Notes: generated from the sequence alone by a model not told the origin. Positions 21,572 through 33,913 are shown, counted from the first letter of the stretch. The stretch is 64,000 bases of DNA from Pseudeuparius sepicola (GCA_963920635.1 OY987305.1:24204876-24268875); one strand, 5' to 3'. Program-made: numbers and translations.

Positions 21572-24500
21572 TATCTCGACTTAGCCAAAAGGCATTCGCA
21601 CTCCCTCTACGAGGAACATTCACTCAGATCCCGGATATCCCGGATACCAAAAGGATCTGGCTCGGACGAGACCCTTGCCATGTTATCGGGCCTTAGGTGA
21701 CATTGATGTTGTTGGATGATCCTGCGTTCCCCATGAATTTCCTGACGGTTCGGGCTGTCGCAAGTAGGACCGCTTTCTGCATGGACCTGTAAAGACTATC
21801 AGTTAGACCCAGCTCCTTGATGTTTCTCAGCAAACTTTTTGGTATAACACCAGTTGTTGACAAGATGATTGGAATCGTCTGGACGTTCTCCATTTCCCAT
21901 TGCCTTCTAATTCGTTCTTCTAAATCTTTGTACTTCGCGATCTTCTCGACTTGCTTCACACGCAGGTTGTTGTTGTTCGGGATGGCCACATCAATCAGAG
22001 TTGTCTGCCTAGAAATTTTATCAACTATTATAAGGTCCGGTCTGTTATGGGCAACTCGTTGATCTGTCAGAACTGTACGATCCCAGTACATCTTGTAGTT
22101 GCTGTTCTCAAGAACAGGTTCAGGTGTGTAGTTGTAATATGGGACCCTCTCTGCCTGCACAAGCAGCAGCTTTTCCGCCAGTTCCTGGTGCAAGATCTTG
22201 ACAACCGAATCGTGTCGTTCCTTATATTCCGTTGATGCGAACATCTGACATCCTCCTGTTATGTGCTGGATTGTTTCTGAAGTTGGGCACCCGTATCTGC
22301 ATCTGTCATCCACTACCGATGCATCTCATACAATGAATTTTAGGTAGTTGCGAGTTGGTATAACCTGATCTTGTATGGCCAGAAGGAAGCCTTCCGTCTC
22401 GGGGAACATTCGTCCCGAGGTCAGCCAATAGTTCGACGCTAACTTGTCGACATGTTCCTGGTTAACCTCATTAGGATGCCTCCCGTGCAGCGGCTTCCCC
22501 AACCACCTCTGTAGTTTATCGTTGTCGGTTCGGTGGTGATTTTGACGCTCGAGTTCCGTCAGACGTAGCGGTGTTGAGACGTCTGCTCCGCATATAGCCC
22601 TATGTAGTGTGGAGCTGTTGGCCTGCCTGTAGAAATAATTACGCAGATTTAATATTTGTTGGTCCAATTGCTTGCTGAGATCTGCCAATCCTCTTCCTCC
22701 TAGTTGACGTGGCAGAGTTGTTCTTTCTACGGCGCTACGGGGATGATGTTTATGAGCTTTTGTCAGTAGTGTCCTAACTTTTCGTTGCAGGTTGTTGATG
22801 TCCGTGTTGGTCCAATTCACTATTCCGAACGAATAGCTGAGTACAGAGCACGCATACGTGTTCAGGGCCTTAAACAAATTCCTGCTGTTAAGATCAGTTC
22901 GCACTACTTGTCTTACTCTCTTGTTGAATTCATTCGTTAAATCAGTCTTCATTGTTCGATGGTCTATCCTTTGAGCTTGTTTCATCCCGAGATACTTGTA
23001 TGTATCTCCCTTGCTCATTGCTTCGATCTCCTGGCCGTCCTGCATCTCGTGTGCGCTTTGTTCGAGCTTTCCCCGGATGATATTAAGGGTGCGGCACTTG
23101 TCCAGTCCAAACAGCATTCCGATGTCCCTGGAGAACTCCTCTACAATTTTAAGCATTTGCGTTAGTTGGTTTTTGGTTGCTGCGATCAGTTTTAAATCAT
23201 CCATATATAATAGGTGATTCAACTTGATCGCTTCTGCGTTGTTGCTTTTGATAGCGAAGCCATATTTTGTAGAGTTCAACCGATGTGATAGAGGGTTCAT
23301 CGCCATGCAGAACCACAGTGGACTGAGTGAATCTCCTTGGAAAATCCCTCTTCGGATGTTGATTGTGTCGGTCTCGATGTTACTGTCTGCGGTTCTGAGT
23401 TGTATCTTAGTGCGCCAGGTTGTCATAACGTGTTCTAAAAAGGAAACTGTATGATGATCTATTTTATACAGCTTTAAGATACCTGTGAGCCAGTCGTGAG
23501 GTACGGAATCAAATGCTTTTTTGTAGTCCACATAAGCCATGTGGAGGTTTCGTTGCTTGGAATGAGCCTGGTTGCAGATGACAGAGTCTATGATGAGTTG
23601 CTCTTTGCATCCCATTGCGCCCTTCGAGCAACCCTTCTGCTGCATTGCAATGATGTTGTTCCGCTCGCAGTGAGCATATATTCGCTGCGTAAGGCAAGAT
23701 GTGATTATCTTGTACAGCGTAGGCAAGCAGGTTATTGGGCGGTACTTGGCAGGGTTATCCGTATTCCTCTGGACTTTTGGTAACAGGTAGGTTGCACCCT
23801 GTGTAAGAAACAATGGCATTTTCAGAGGATCGAGCAAGACTTCATTAATTAAGGTAGTTATCTGTTCATGCGTGCACCACAACTTCTTAATCCAATAATT
23901 TTGGAGATGATCTGGACCTGGTGCCTTCCAGTTGTGGGAATTCTTGATGACATCGGAGACCTCAGCGGTTGTGAATTGCTCGTGTTGCATCTGGCTATAG
24001 TTCCGGCCCATCTCGCGTTCTTCGCTGATCCAGCTTGCACTGACATTGTATGGACCTGGTGTGGCAAGTTGATTTCTCCAGAAACCGTCGACCTGTTCTC
24101 TGCTAGGGTAACTCGCATTTGTGGCATCGGCGCTAGAATTAAAAGCACGGTAGAAACCCTTTTCTGATCGTTCAAAGAGTTTGTTGTCTCGTTTCCTGTT
24201 GTTACTAGCCTTGTATCTCCTCAGACGCATTGCGAAAACAGAAAGTTTTTGTTTTAATGTGTCAAGACATTGTTGAGCAGTGATGTTCGCGGGGTCATGC
24301 CGAGAATGCATTTGGGTGCGGCTCATTATTGCCTGCACCGCCCTCTGGATCCTTCTAGTTCTAACTCCTCTGATATATTCCGTCACTTGTCCTATGTCTT
24401 TACGGAGACTCTCGATCTTCCGATTTAGTCGCATTTCCCATTGAGCCATTCGTGGTTCTGGTCTTGCACGATTCAACTCTTGGGCCGTTCGTTTTAATGT

Positions 24501-25131
24501 TGGTCTCACTGAAACATAGTTTGGTAAAATTCGTGTGTTCATAAGATCGAGCACGATCGCAAGTTTCCTGGAAGAATTTAATCTTGGTAGGGGTGGCCTG
24601 CTCAGTGGGTCTGTGCCTTCGTATCGCAATACTGCCTGTCTCATATGTGCGTTTAAGCCTTCAAAATGTTCTTCGTTAACCGATTCCAGACTCTCGGTTG
24701 TTGGTTCTACCGTTTCGGCTTCTAGTTGTTGTCCAGGCGCTTGAAGTTCCCCATTGTTGTTGTTATCATCTATGTCTATGTGTTCGCCGTGGATCTCTAG
24801 CTCAACTTCCCGTTTGATAGCGTTAAGTCGCGTTTCTGGAATTCGGTTATTTCTTAGAATAGTTCGATACTGATCTGACACTCTTTGTTCAGACACTTGC
24901 ATGTGTGGAAACTCCCTGCAGAACTCGGCATGCAGTTGTTGTCGGTAGCCGATCATCTCTTGTCCTAAGTTTGTCACCCTGTAAAAAATACGCATAATCG
25001 ATTCATTCATGGACACAGTCCATTTCATGCGTCGTCGTTGTAATCCCGCCTCTGTGAACGCTGGCTGAAGTTCCCGCGCAGCACCTTCGGTGGGTGGAAC
25101 CCTAGTTCTCGTTTGGCTCCCATGTTGTAGT
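21572..25131 (-). mobile_element. R4/Dong-like LINE, copy A (5'-truncated)
   Basis: The 3' end (low coordinate) begins ATCTCGACTTAGCCAAAAGG, the same terminus as in copies B and C. The 5' end is truncated at 25131, inside the N-terminal coding region, and joins a (TTA)n tract (25131-25146) that belongs to the 3' junction of copy B. Confidence 0.9.
21693..25130 (-). pseudogene. R4-type ORF of copy A: RT plus restriction-like endonuclease, one nonsense stop
   Basis: One frame runs from the truncation point to 21693, interrupted by a single TGA at 22326-22328 (GGA in copy B). Domains in order are a basic helical N-terminal region (MNESIMRIFYRVT, VSEQRVSDQYRTI), RT blocks WKAPGPDHLQNYWIKK, YRPITCLPTLYK, YVDYKKAFDSVPHDW, GIFQGDSLSPLWFC and LLYMDDLKLI (catalytic YMDD), then thumb KYLGMKQ. 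After the stop come a CX3CX7HX4C knuckle (CRYGCPTSETIQHITGGC) and a PD-D endonuclease core (RPDLIIVDK...TLIDVAIP). Compared with B and C it lacks about 21 codons near 24500 and has one fewer linker repeat. The enzyme nicks its target and primes cDNA synthesis there. This copy cannot make the whole protein. Confidence 0.92.
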
Positions 25132-25146
25132 ATTATTATTATTTAT
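25131..25146. repeat. (TTA)n junction between R4 copies A and B
   Basis: Five TTA-type units, TATTATTATTATTTAT, separate the 5' truncation of copy A from the 3' terminus of copy B (ATCGACTTAGCC). Confidence 0.9.
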
Positions 25147-25264
25147 ATCGACTTAGCCAAAAGGCATTCGCACTCCCTCTCTGGGGAACATTCACTCAGA
25201 TCCCGGGTATCCCGGATACCATAAGGATCTGGCTCGGACAAGACCCTTGCCATGTTATCGGGCC

Positions 25265-28200
25265 TTAGGTGACATTGATGTTGTTGGACGTTCCTGCACT
25301 CCCCATGAATTTCCTGACGGTTCGGGCTGTCGCAAGTAGTACCGCTTTCTGCATGGACCTGTAAAGATTATCAGTTAGACCCAGCTCTTTTATGTTTCTC
25401 AGCAAACTTTTTGGTATCACACCAGTTGTTGACACGATAATTGGAATCGTCTTGACGTTTTCCATTTCCCATTGCTTTCTAATTCGTTCTTCTAAGTCTC
25501 TGTACTTCGCGATCTTCTCGACTTGCTTCACACGCAGGTTGTTGTTGTTCGGGATGGCCACATCAATCAGGGTTGTCTTCCTAGAAATTTTATCAACTAT
25601 TATAAGGTCCGGTCTGTTATGGGCAACTCGTTGATCTGTCAGAACTGTACGATCCCAGTACATCTTGTAGTTGCTGTTCTCAAGAACAGGCTCCGGTGTG
25701 TAGCTGTAATATGGGACCCTCTCTGCCTGCACAAGCAGCAGTTTTTCCCCCAGTTCCTGGTGCAAGATCTTGGCAACCGAATCGTGTCGTTCCTTATATT
25801 CCGTTGATGCGAACATCTGACATCCTCCTGTTATGTGCTGGATTGTTTCTGAAGTTGGGCACCCGTATCTGCATCTGTCATCCACTACCGATGCATCTCC
25901 TACAATGAATTTTAGGTAGTTGCGAGTTGGTATAACCTGATCTTGTATGGCCAGTAAGAAGCCTTCCGTCTCGGGGAACATTCTTCCCGAGGTCAGCCAG
26001 TAGTTCGACGCTAACTTGTCGACATGTTCCTGGTTGACCTCATCAGGATGCCTCCCGTGCAGCGGCTTCTCCAACCACCTCTGTAGTGTATCGTTGTCGG
26101 TTCGGTGGTGATTTTGATGCTCGTGTTCCGTCAGACGTAGCGGTGTTGAGACGTCTGCTCCGCATATAGCTTTATGTAGTGTGGAGCTGTTGGCCTGTCT
26201 CTGGAAATAATTACGCAGATTTATTATTTGTTGGTCCAATTGCTTGCTGAGGTCTGCCAATCCTCTTCCTCCTAGTTGACGTGGCAGAGTAGTTCTTTCT
26301 ACGGCGCTACGGGGATGATGTTTATGAGCTTCTGTCAGTAGAGTCCTAACTTTTCGCTGCAGGTTGTTGATGTCCGTGTTGGTCCAATTCACTATTCCAA
26401 ACGAATAGCTGAGTACAGAGCACGCATACGTGTTCAGGGCCTTAAACAAATTCCTGCTGTTAAGATCAGTTCGCACTACTTGTCTTACTCTCTTGATGAA
26501 TTCATTCCTTAAATCGATCTTCATTGTTCGATGGTCTATCCTTTGAGCTTGTTTCATCCCGAGATACTTGTATGTATCTCCCCATTGCTTCGATCTCCTG
26601 GCCGTCCTGCATCTCGTGTGCGCCCTGTTCGAGCCTTCCCCGGACAATGTTAAGGGTGCGGCACTTGTCCAGTCCAAACTGCATTCCGATGTCCCTGGAG
26701 AACTCCTCTACAATTTTAAGCATTTGCGTTAGTTGGTTTTTGGTTGCTGCGATCAGTTTTAAATCATCCATATATAATAGGTGATTCAACTTGATCGCTT
26801 CTGCGTTGTTGCTTTTGATAGCGAAGCCGTATTTTGTAGAGTTCAACCGATGTGATAGAGGGTTCATCGCCATGCAGAACCACAGTGGACTGAGTGAATC
26901 TCCTTGGAAAATCCCTCTTCGGATGTTGATTGTGTCGGTCTCGATGTTGCTGCTTGCGGTTCTGAGTTGTATCTTAGTGCGCCAGGTTGTCATAACGTGT
27001 TCTAAAAAGGAAACTGTATAATGATCTATTTTATACAGCTTTAAGATACCTGTTAGCCAGTCGTGAGGTACGGAATCAAATGCTTTTTTGTAGTCCACAT
27101 AAGCCATGTAGAGGTTTCGTTGCTTGGAATGAGCCTGGTTGCAGATGACAGAGTCTATGATGAGTTGCTCTTTGCATCCCATTGCGCCCTTCGAGCAGCC
27201 CTTCTGCTGCATTGCAATGATGTTGTTCCGCTCGCAGTGAGCATATATTCGCTGCGTAAGGCAAGAAGTGATTATCTTGTACAGCGTAGGCAAGCAGGTT
27301 ATTGGGCGGTACTTGGCAGGATTATCCGTATTCCGCTGGTCTTTTGGTAACAAGTAGGTGGCACCCTGTGTAAGAAACAATGGCATTTTCAGAGGATCGA
27401 GCAAGACTTCATTAATTAAGGTAGTTATTTGTTCATGCGTGCACCACAACTTCTTAATCCAATAATTTTGGAGATGATCTGGACCTGGTGCCTTCCAGTT
27501 GTGGGAATTCTTGATGACATTGGAGACCTCATCGGTTGTGAATTGCTCGTGTTGCATCTGGCTATAGTTCCGGCCCATCTCGTGTTCTTCACTGATCCAG
27601 CTTGCACTGACATTGCATGGACCTGGTGTGGCAAGCTGATTTCTCCAGAAACCGTCGACCTGTTCTCTGCTAGGGTAACTCGTATTTGTGGCATCGGCGC
27701 TAGAATTCAAAGTACGGTAGAAAACTTTTTCTGATCGGTCAAAAAGTTTGTTGTCTCGTTTCCTGTTGTTACTAGCCTCGTATCTCCTCAGACGCCCTGC
27801 GAAAACAGAAAGTTTTTGTTTTAATGTATCAAGACATTGTTGAGCAGTGATGTTCGCGGGGTCACGCTGAGAATGCATTTGGGTGCGGCTCATTATTGCC
27901 TGCACCGCCCTCTGGATCTTTCTAGTTCTAACTCCTCTGATATATTCCGTTACTTGTCCTATGTCTTTACGGAGACTCTCGATCTTCCGATTTAGTCGCA
28001 TCTCCCATTGAGCCATTCGTGGTTCTGGTCTTGCACGATTTAACTCTTGAGCCGTCCGGATCTTGGCTCCCATTGCAGTGATGATGGCCGTTGCGGCACA
28101 GTAGATTAACATGTGCATATGTTCTAATGTGGGTGTTACTGAAACATAGTTGGGTAAAATTCTGGTGTTCATAATATCGAGCATGATTGCAAGCTTCCTG

Positions 28201-28979
28201 GAAGAATTCAATCTTGGTAGCGGTGGTCTGCTCAGTGGGTCTGTGCCTTCGTATCGCAATACCGCCCTTCTCAGCTGTGTGTCCAGGCTTTCAAAGTGTT
28301 CTCCGTTAACTGATTCCCGATCCTCAGTTGTTCGTCCCGCCGTCTCGGCTTCTTGTTGTGGTCCAGGCACTTGAATTTCCCGATTCTCAGTTGTTCGCTC
28401 TGCCGTTCCGGCTTCTTGTTGTGGTCCAGGCACTTGGATTTCCCCGTTGTTGTTGTCTATGTCTATGTGTTCGCCATGGATCTCTAGCTCAACTTCCCGT
28501 TTTATAGCGTTAAGTCGCGTTTCTGGAATTCGGTTATTTCTTAGAATAGTTCGATACTGATCTGACACTCTTTGTTCAGACACTTGCATGTGTGGAAACT
28601 CCCTGCAGAACTCGGCATGCAGTTGTTGTCGGTAGCCGATCATCTCTTGTCCTAAGTTTGTCACCCTGTAAAAAATACGCATTATCGATTCATTCATGGA
28701 CCCAGTCCATTTCATGCGTCGTCGTTGTAATCCCGCCTGAGTGAACGCTGGCTGAAGTTCCCGCGCAGCACCTTCGGTGGGTGGAATCCTAGTTCTCGTT
28801 TGGCTCCCATGTTGTAGATGTTCGTGTTGCTGGGCTGTAGCTGTTTGTGCAACAGGGGCCCGCCTCATCAGCGCCCTGTCACCGACGTCCCGCTCACTGT
28901 CATGCCCAGCGCCGGCTCCAGACATGCCCTGGCGATCCCCAGGCAGCGGCCCTATGACAATTATCCTATTATTCTCCAT
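25265..28979 (-). pseudogene. R4-type ORF of copy B, one 5-nt frameshift
   Basis: The start is ATG at 28977-28979 (MENNRIIVIGPLPGD), conserved with copy C. The frame is open to about 26580. There, 5 nt present in A and C (between TATCTCCC and ATTGCTTCG) are missing, and the reading continues in a second frame to the stop at 25265. Allowing for the deletion, the product would be about 1,239 residues: a P/Q/R-rich N-terminus with two near-identical EIQVPGPQQEA linker repeats (about 19 residues each), a hydrophobic patch near residue 300 (HMHMLIYCAATAIITAMGAK), RT with YMDD, the CX3CX7HX4C knuckle and the PD-D restriction-like endonuclease. A single ORF with a C-terminal endonuclease and no apurinic endonuclease is diagnostic of the R2/R4 group. 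Only one visible lesion suggests recent activity. Confidence 0.93.
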
Positions 28980-29074
28980 TCCATAGTTTTCTCCCGTAAC
29001 GTGGGAGTGACGGCCCTCGGTCGCCTTTTACGACTCGCGGAGCCACGATAGGAGTATTCTAACCCGCTACCCAT

Positions 29075-29213
29075 ACGGGTCAACTAGGATAACGCGGGAT
29101 CGTTACTCCCGAGGATCTGCCCCTGTCACCGGCCAAACCCCTCCTTGCGTTAACTGGGAAACACGGGATCGTTACACCCGAGGATCTGCCCCTCTTACAG
29201 GCTAGACCCATCC
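29075..29213 (-). repeat. 5' UTR tandem repeats of copy B (2 units)
   Basis: Two units of about 67 bp contain ACGCGGGATCGTTAC, CCCGAGGATCTGCCCCT and a CAGGCTAGACCC-like end. They are homologous to the five units in copy C. Confidence 0.85.
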
Positions 29214-29215
29214 CT

Positions 29216-29260
<45 letters not shown>
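29214..29260. repeat. (TTA)15 microsatellite between R4 copies B and C
   Basis: A nearly perfect run of about 15 TTA units lies exactly between the 5' end of copy B and the 3' terminus of copy C. On the element's sense strand this is (TAA)n, the known target of Dong-type elements. Confidence 0.95.
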
Positions 29261-29261
<1 letters not shown>

Positions 29262-29291
29262 CGACTTATCCAAAAGGCATTCGCACTCCCT

Positions 29292-32200
29292 CTACGGGGA
29301 ACATTCACTCAGATCCCGGGTATCCCGGATACCATAAGGATCTGGCTCGGACGAGACCCTTGCCATGTTATCGGGCCTTAGGTGACATTGATGTTGTTGG
29401 ACGCTCCTGCACTCCTCATGAACTTCCTGACGGTTCGGGCTGTCGCAAGTAGTACTTACCGCTTTCTGCATGGACCTGTAAAGATTATCAGTTAGACCCA
29501 GCTCTTTGATGTTTCTCAGCAAACTTTTTGGTATAACACCAGTTGTTGACACGATGATTGGAATCGTCTGGACGTTGTACATTTCCCATTGCCTTCTAAT
29601 TCGTTCTTCTAAGTCTCTGTACTTCTCGATCTTCTCGACTTGTTTCACAAGCAGGTTGTTGTTGTTCGGGATGGCCACATCAATCAGAGTTGTCTTCCTA
29701 GAAATTTTATCAACTATTATAAGGTCCGGTCTGTTATGGGCAACTCGTTGATCTGTTAGAACTGTACGATCCCAGTACATCTTGTAGTTGCTGTTCTCAA
29801 GAACAGGCTCCGGTGTGTAGCTGTAATATGGGACCCTCTCTGCCTGCACAAGCAGCAGTTTTTCCGCCAGTTCCTGGTGCAAGATCTTGGTAACCGAATC
29901 ATGTCGTTCCTTATATTCCGTTGATGCGAACATCTGACATCCTCCTGTTATGTGCTGGATTGTTTCTGAAGTTGGGCACCCGTATCTGCATCTGTCATCC
30001 ACTACCGATGCATCTCCTACAATGAATTTTAGGTAGTTGCGAGTTGGTAGTTGCTGTTCTTGTATGGCCAGTAAGAAGCCTTCCGTCTCGGGGAACATTC
30101 GTCCCGAGGTCAGCCAATAGTACGACGCTAACTTGTCGACATGTTCCTGGTTAACGTCATTAGGATGTCTCCCGTGCAGCGGCTTCTCTAACCACCTATG
30201 TAGTTTATAGTTGTCGGTTCGGTGGTGATTTTGATGCTCGTGTTCCGTCAGACGTAGCGGTGTTGAGACGTCTGCTTCGCATATAGCTTTATGTAGTGTG
30301 GAGCTGTTGGGCTGCCTGTGGAAATAATTACGCAGATTTAATATTTGTTGGTCCAATTGCTTGCTGAGGTCTGCCAATCGTCTTCCTCCTTGTTGACGTG
30401 GCAGAGTTGTTCTTTCTACGGCGCTACGGGGATGATGTTTATGAGCTCTTGTCAGTAGTGTCCTAACTTTTCGTTGCAAGTTGTTGATGTCCGTGTTGGT
30501 CCAATTCACTATTCCGAAGGAATAGCTGAGTACAGAGCCCGCATACGTGTTTAGGGCCTTAAGCAAATTCCTGCTGTTAAGATCAGTTCGCACTACTTGC
30601 CTTACTCTCTTGATGAATTCATTAGTTAAATCGGTCTTCATTGTTCGATGGTCTATCCTTTGAGCTTGCTTCATCCCGAGATACTTGTATGTATCTCCCA
30701 CGCTCATTGCTTCGATCTCCTGGCCGTCCTTCATCTCGTGTGCGCCATGTTTGAGCTTTCCCCGGAGGATGTTAAGGGTGCGGCACTTGTCCAGTCCAAA
30801 CTGCATTCCAATGTCCCTGGAGAAATCCTCTACAATTTTAGTTTTAAATCATTCATATATAATAGGTGATTCAACTTGATCGCTTCTGCGTTGTTGCTAT
30901 TGATAATGAAGCCGTATTTTGTAGAGTTCAACCGATGTGATAGAGGGTTCATCGCCATGCAGAACCACAGTGGACTGAGTGAATCTCCTTGGGAAATTCC
31001 TCTTCGAATGTTGATTGTGTCGGTCTCGATGTTACTGCTTGCGGTTCTGAGTTGTACCTTAGTGCGCCAGGTTGTCATAACGTGTTCTAAAAAGGAAACT
31101 GTATGATGATCTATTTTATACAGCTTTAAGATACCTGTGAGCCAGTCGTGAGGTACGGAATCAAATGCTTTTTTGTAGTCCATATAAGCCATGTAGAGGT
31201 TTCGTTGCTTGGAATGAGCCTGGTTGCAGATGACAGAGTCTATGATGAGTTGCTCTTTGCATCCCAGTGCGCCCTTCGCGCAGCCCTTCTGCTGCATTGC
31301 CATGATGTTGTTCCGCTCGCAGTGAGCATATATTCGCTGCGTAAGGCAAGATGTGATTATCTTGTACAGCGTAGGCAAGCAGGTTATTGGGCGGTACTTG
31401 GCAGTGTTATCTGTATTCCCCTGGTCTTTTGGTAATAAGTAGGTGGCACCCTGTGTAAGAAACAATGGCATTTTCAGAGGATCGAGCAAGACTTCATTAA
31501 TTAAGGCAGATATTTGCTCATGCTTGCACCACAACTTCTTAATCCAATAATTTTGGAGATGATCTGGACCTGGTGCCTTCCAGTTGTGAGAATTCTTGAT
31601 GACATTGGAGACCTCATCGGTTGTGAATTGCTCGTGTTGCATCTGGCTATAGTTCCGGCCCATCTCGTGTTCTTCGCTGATCCAGCTTGCATTGACATTG
31701 CATGGACCTGGTGTGGCAAGTTGATTTCTCCAGAAACCGCCGACCTGTTCTCTGCTAGGGTAACTCGTATTTCTGGCATCGGCGCTAGAATTCAAAGTAC
31801 GGTAGAAAACTTTTTCAGATCGTTCAAAAAGTTTGTTGTCTCGTTTACTGTTGTTACTAGCCTTGTATCTCCTCAGACGCCCTGCGAAAACAGAAAGTTT
31901 TTGTTTTAATGTATCAAGACATTGTTGAGCAGTGATGTTCGCGGGGTCACGCTGTGAATGCATTTGGGTGCGGCTCATTATTGCCTACAGCGCCCTCTGG
32001 ATCCTTCTAGTTCTAACTCCTCTGATTTATTCCGTTACTTGTCCTATGTCTTTACGGAGACTCTCGATCTTTCGACTTAGTCGCATCTCCCACTGAGCCA
32101 TTCGTGGTTCTGGTCTTGCACGATTTAACTCTTGAGTCGTCCGGATCTTGGCTCCCATTGCAGTGATGATGGCCGTTGCGGCACAGTAGATTAACATGTG

Positions 32201-33070
32201 CATATGTTCTAATGTTGGTGTTACTGAAACATAGTTAGGTAAAATTCTGGTGTTCATAATATCGAGCATGATTGCAAGCTTCCTGGAGGAATTCAATCTT
32301 GGTAGCGGTGGTCTGCTCAGTGGGTCTGTGCCTTCGTATCGCAATACCGCCCTTCTCAGCTGTGTGTCTAGGCTTTCAAAGTGTTCTTCGTTAACTGATT
32401 CCCGATTCTCAGTTGTTCGTCCCGCCGTCTCGGCTTCTTGTTGTCGTCCAGGCACTTCAATTTCCCGATTCTCAGTTGTTCGCTCTGCCGTTCCGGCTTC
32501 TTGTTGTGGTCCAGGCACTTGAATTTCCCCGTTGTTGTTGTCTATGTCTATGTGTTCGCCATGGATCTCTAGCTCAACTTCCCGTTTGATAGAGTTAAGT
32601 CGCGTTTCTGGGATTCGGTTATTTCTTAGAATAGTTCGATACTGATCTGACACTCTTTGTTCAGACACTTGCATGTGTGGAAACTCCCTGCAGAACTCTG
32701 CATGTAGTTGTTGTCGGTAGCCGATCATCTCTTGTCCTAAATTTGTCACCCTGTAAAAAATACGCATAATCGATTCATTCATGGACCCAGTCCATTTCAT
32801 GCGTCGTCGCTGTAATCCCGCCTGAGTGAACCCTGGCTGAAGTTCCCGCGCAGCACCTTCGGTGGGTGGAACCCTAGTTCTCGTTTGGCTCCCCTGTTGT
32901 TGATGTTCATGTTGTTGTTGTTGGGCTGTAGCTGTTTGTGCGACAGGGGCCGGCCTCATCAGCGCCCTGTGACCGACGTCCCGCTCGCTGTCATGCCCAC
33001 CTCCGGCTCCAGACATGCCCTGGCGATCCCCAGGCAGCGGCCCTATGACAAAACTCCTATTAATCTCCAT
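29292..33070 (-). pseudogene. R4-type ORF of copy C with two stops and two frameshifts
   Basis: The ATG at 33068-33070 (MEINRSFVIGPLPGD) matches the start of copy B. Breaks in order from the start codon: TAA at 32027-32029 (TAT in the others), TAG at 31985-31987, a 37-nt deletion at about 30838 that removes the segment just after YMNDDLK-like sequence, and a 4-nt insertion near 29453 that replaces the normal C-terminus. The RT catalytic block reads LLYMNDLKL, so the second residue of the DD pair context is also altered (MDD to MND). Two linker repeats are present, as in B. The CCHC knuckle and PD-D nuclease core are intact in the third fragment (29292-30806). Confidence 0.92.
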
Positions 33071-33133
33071 TCCATGAGTTTCTCCCTCCCTCGGTCGCCT
33101 TTTACGACTCGCGGAGCCACGGTAGGAGTATTC

Positions 33134-33492
33134 TAACCCGCTACCCACGCGGGCCAACTAGGATAACGCGGGATCGTTACACCAGAGGATCCACCCCTCT
33201 CACAGGCTAGACCCATCCCTGTGTAACCGAGAGTCGCGGGATTGTCACACCCGAGGATCAGCCCCCGTCACCGGCTAGACCCCTCCCTGCACAACTGGAG
33301 ATCGCGGGATTGTCACACCAGTAAGTCTGCCCTGTCACAGGTCAAACCTCTCCATGCGTAACTGGGAATCGCGGGATCGTCACACCCGTGAATCTGCCCC
33401 TCTCACAGGCCAGATCCATCCCTGCGTAACTGGGGAGCGCGGGATCGTCACACCCGTGGATCTGCCCCTCTTACAGGTCAGATCCCCCTGCG
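33134..33492 (-). repeat. 5' UTR tandem repeats of copy C (5 units)
   Basis: Five units of about 67-72 bp share the core CGCGGGATCGTCACACC, a TCTGCCCCT block and CACAGGC(C/T)AGA. Unit boundaries are near 33210, 33290, 33357 and 33425. Repeated 5' UTR units in LINEs often carry promoter activity; that role is inferred here. Confidence 0.9.
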
Positions 33493-33493
33493 T

Positions 33494-33535
33494 TTTTATT
33501 TTTATTATTATTATTATTATTATTATTACACGAAT
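33494..33535. repeat. (TTA)n tract at the 5' end of copy C
   Basis: About eight TTA units after a short T-rich stretch. This is the outermost remnant of the original microsatellite target. Confidence 0.9.
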
Positions 33536-33911
33536 ACTGGAAGGCCTATAAACAACTCCTCCCCCAATATTTTTACTCTGACCATGTAATTTTATCCACA
33601 GTTTTTCTAACCCCGAGTAAAAAGGTCTTAATATTAGAGGAAGATTTTGTGTAAACACACACTCCACCCCCCCTCCCTCCTAGACGGCCTATCCAATATA
33701 ATTAAGTTATAATTATTGATTTTGATTAGTTTACTAGAATAGTCACAACTGAGCCAAGTCTCGGTTAGAACAATTAAATGAAAATTTTCTGATAAAATAA
33801 ATAATCTCAAAAATCACTAAAATGCCCTATCGATGATCGAATATTTATATGGCCAAACCTAATCTCGAGTTTTTTTATTTTGCAATTACTGGTACCGCGT
33901 TTTCATATTAT
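33536..33911. other. No recognisable gene
   Basis: AT-rich sequence between the R4 array and the next foldback. I see no exon or repeat partner. Confidence 0.5.
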
Positions 33912-33913
33912 AC

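Larger units (their letters stand above)
25147..29213 (-). mobile_element. R4/Dong-like LINE, copy B (near full length)
   Basis: It is flanked on both sides by TTA repeats (25131-25146 and 29214-29260). It includes a short 3' UTR, one long ORF region and a 5' UTR with two tandem units. A GTCGTAAAAGGCGACCGAGG block (29013-29032, minus strand) lies just upstream of the start codon and is shared with copy C. Confidence 0.92.
29261..33493 (-). mobile_element. R4/Dong-like LINE, copy C (full length, decayed)
   Basis: From the 3' terminus at 29261 (TCGACTTATCC) to a 5' UTR with five tandem units ending at about 33493, bounded by (TTA)n on both sides. It is the longest copy and the one with the most lesions. 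Confidence 0.92.

Noticed and set aside
21817..31909. Plus-strand frames of 70-130 codons repeated in each R4 copy
   Set aside because: They are exact antisense shadows of the RT/endonuclease ORF, and their conservation only reflects the homology of the copies.
33134..33492. Regular repeats that could suggest a regulatory array or CRISPR
   Set aside because: They are the 5' UTR tandem units of an R4-type LINE, present with different copy number in copy B.
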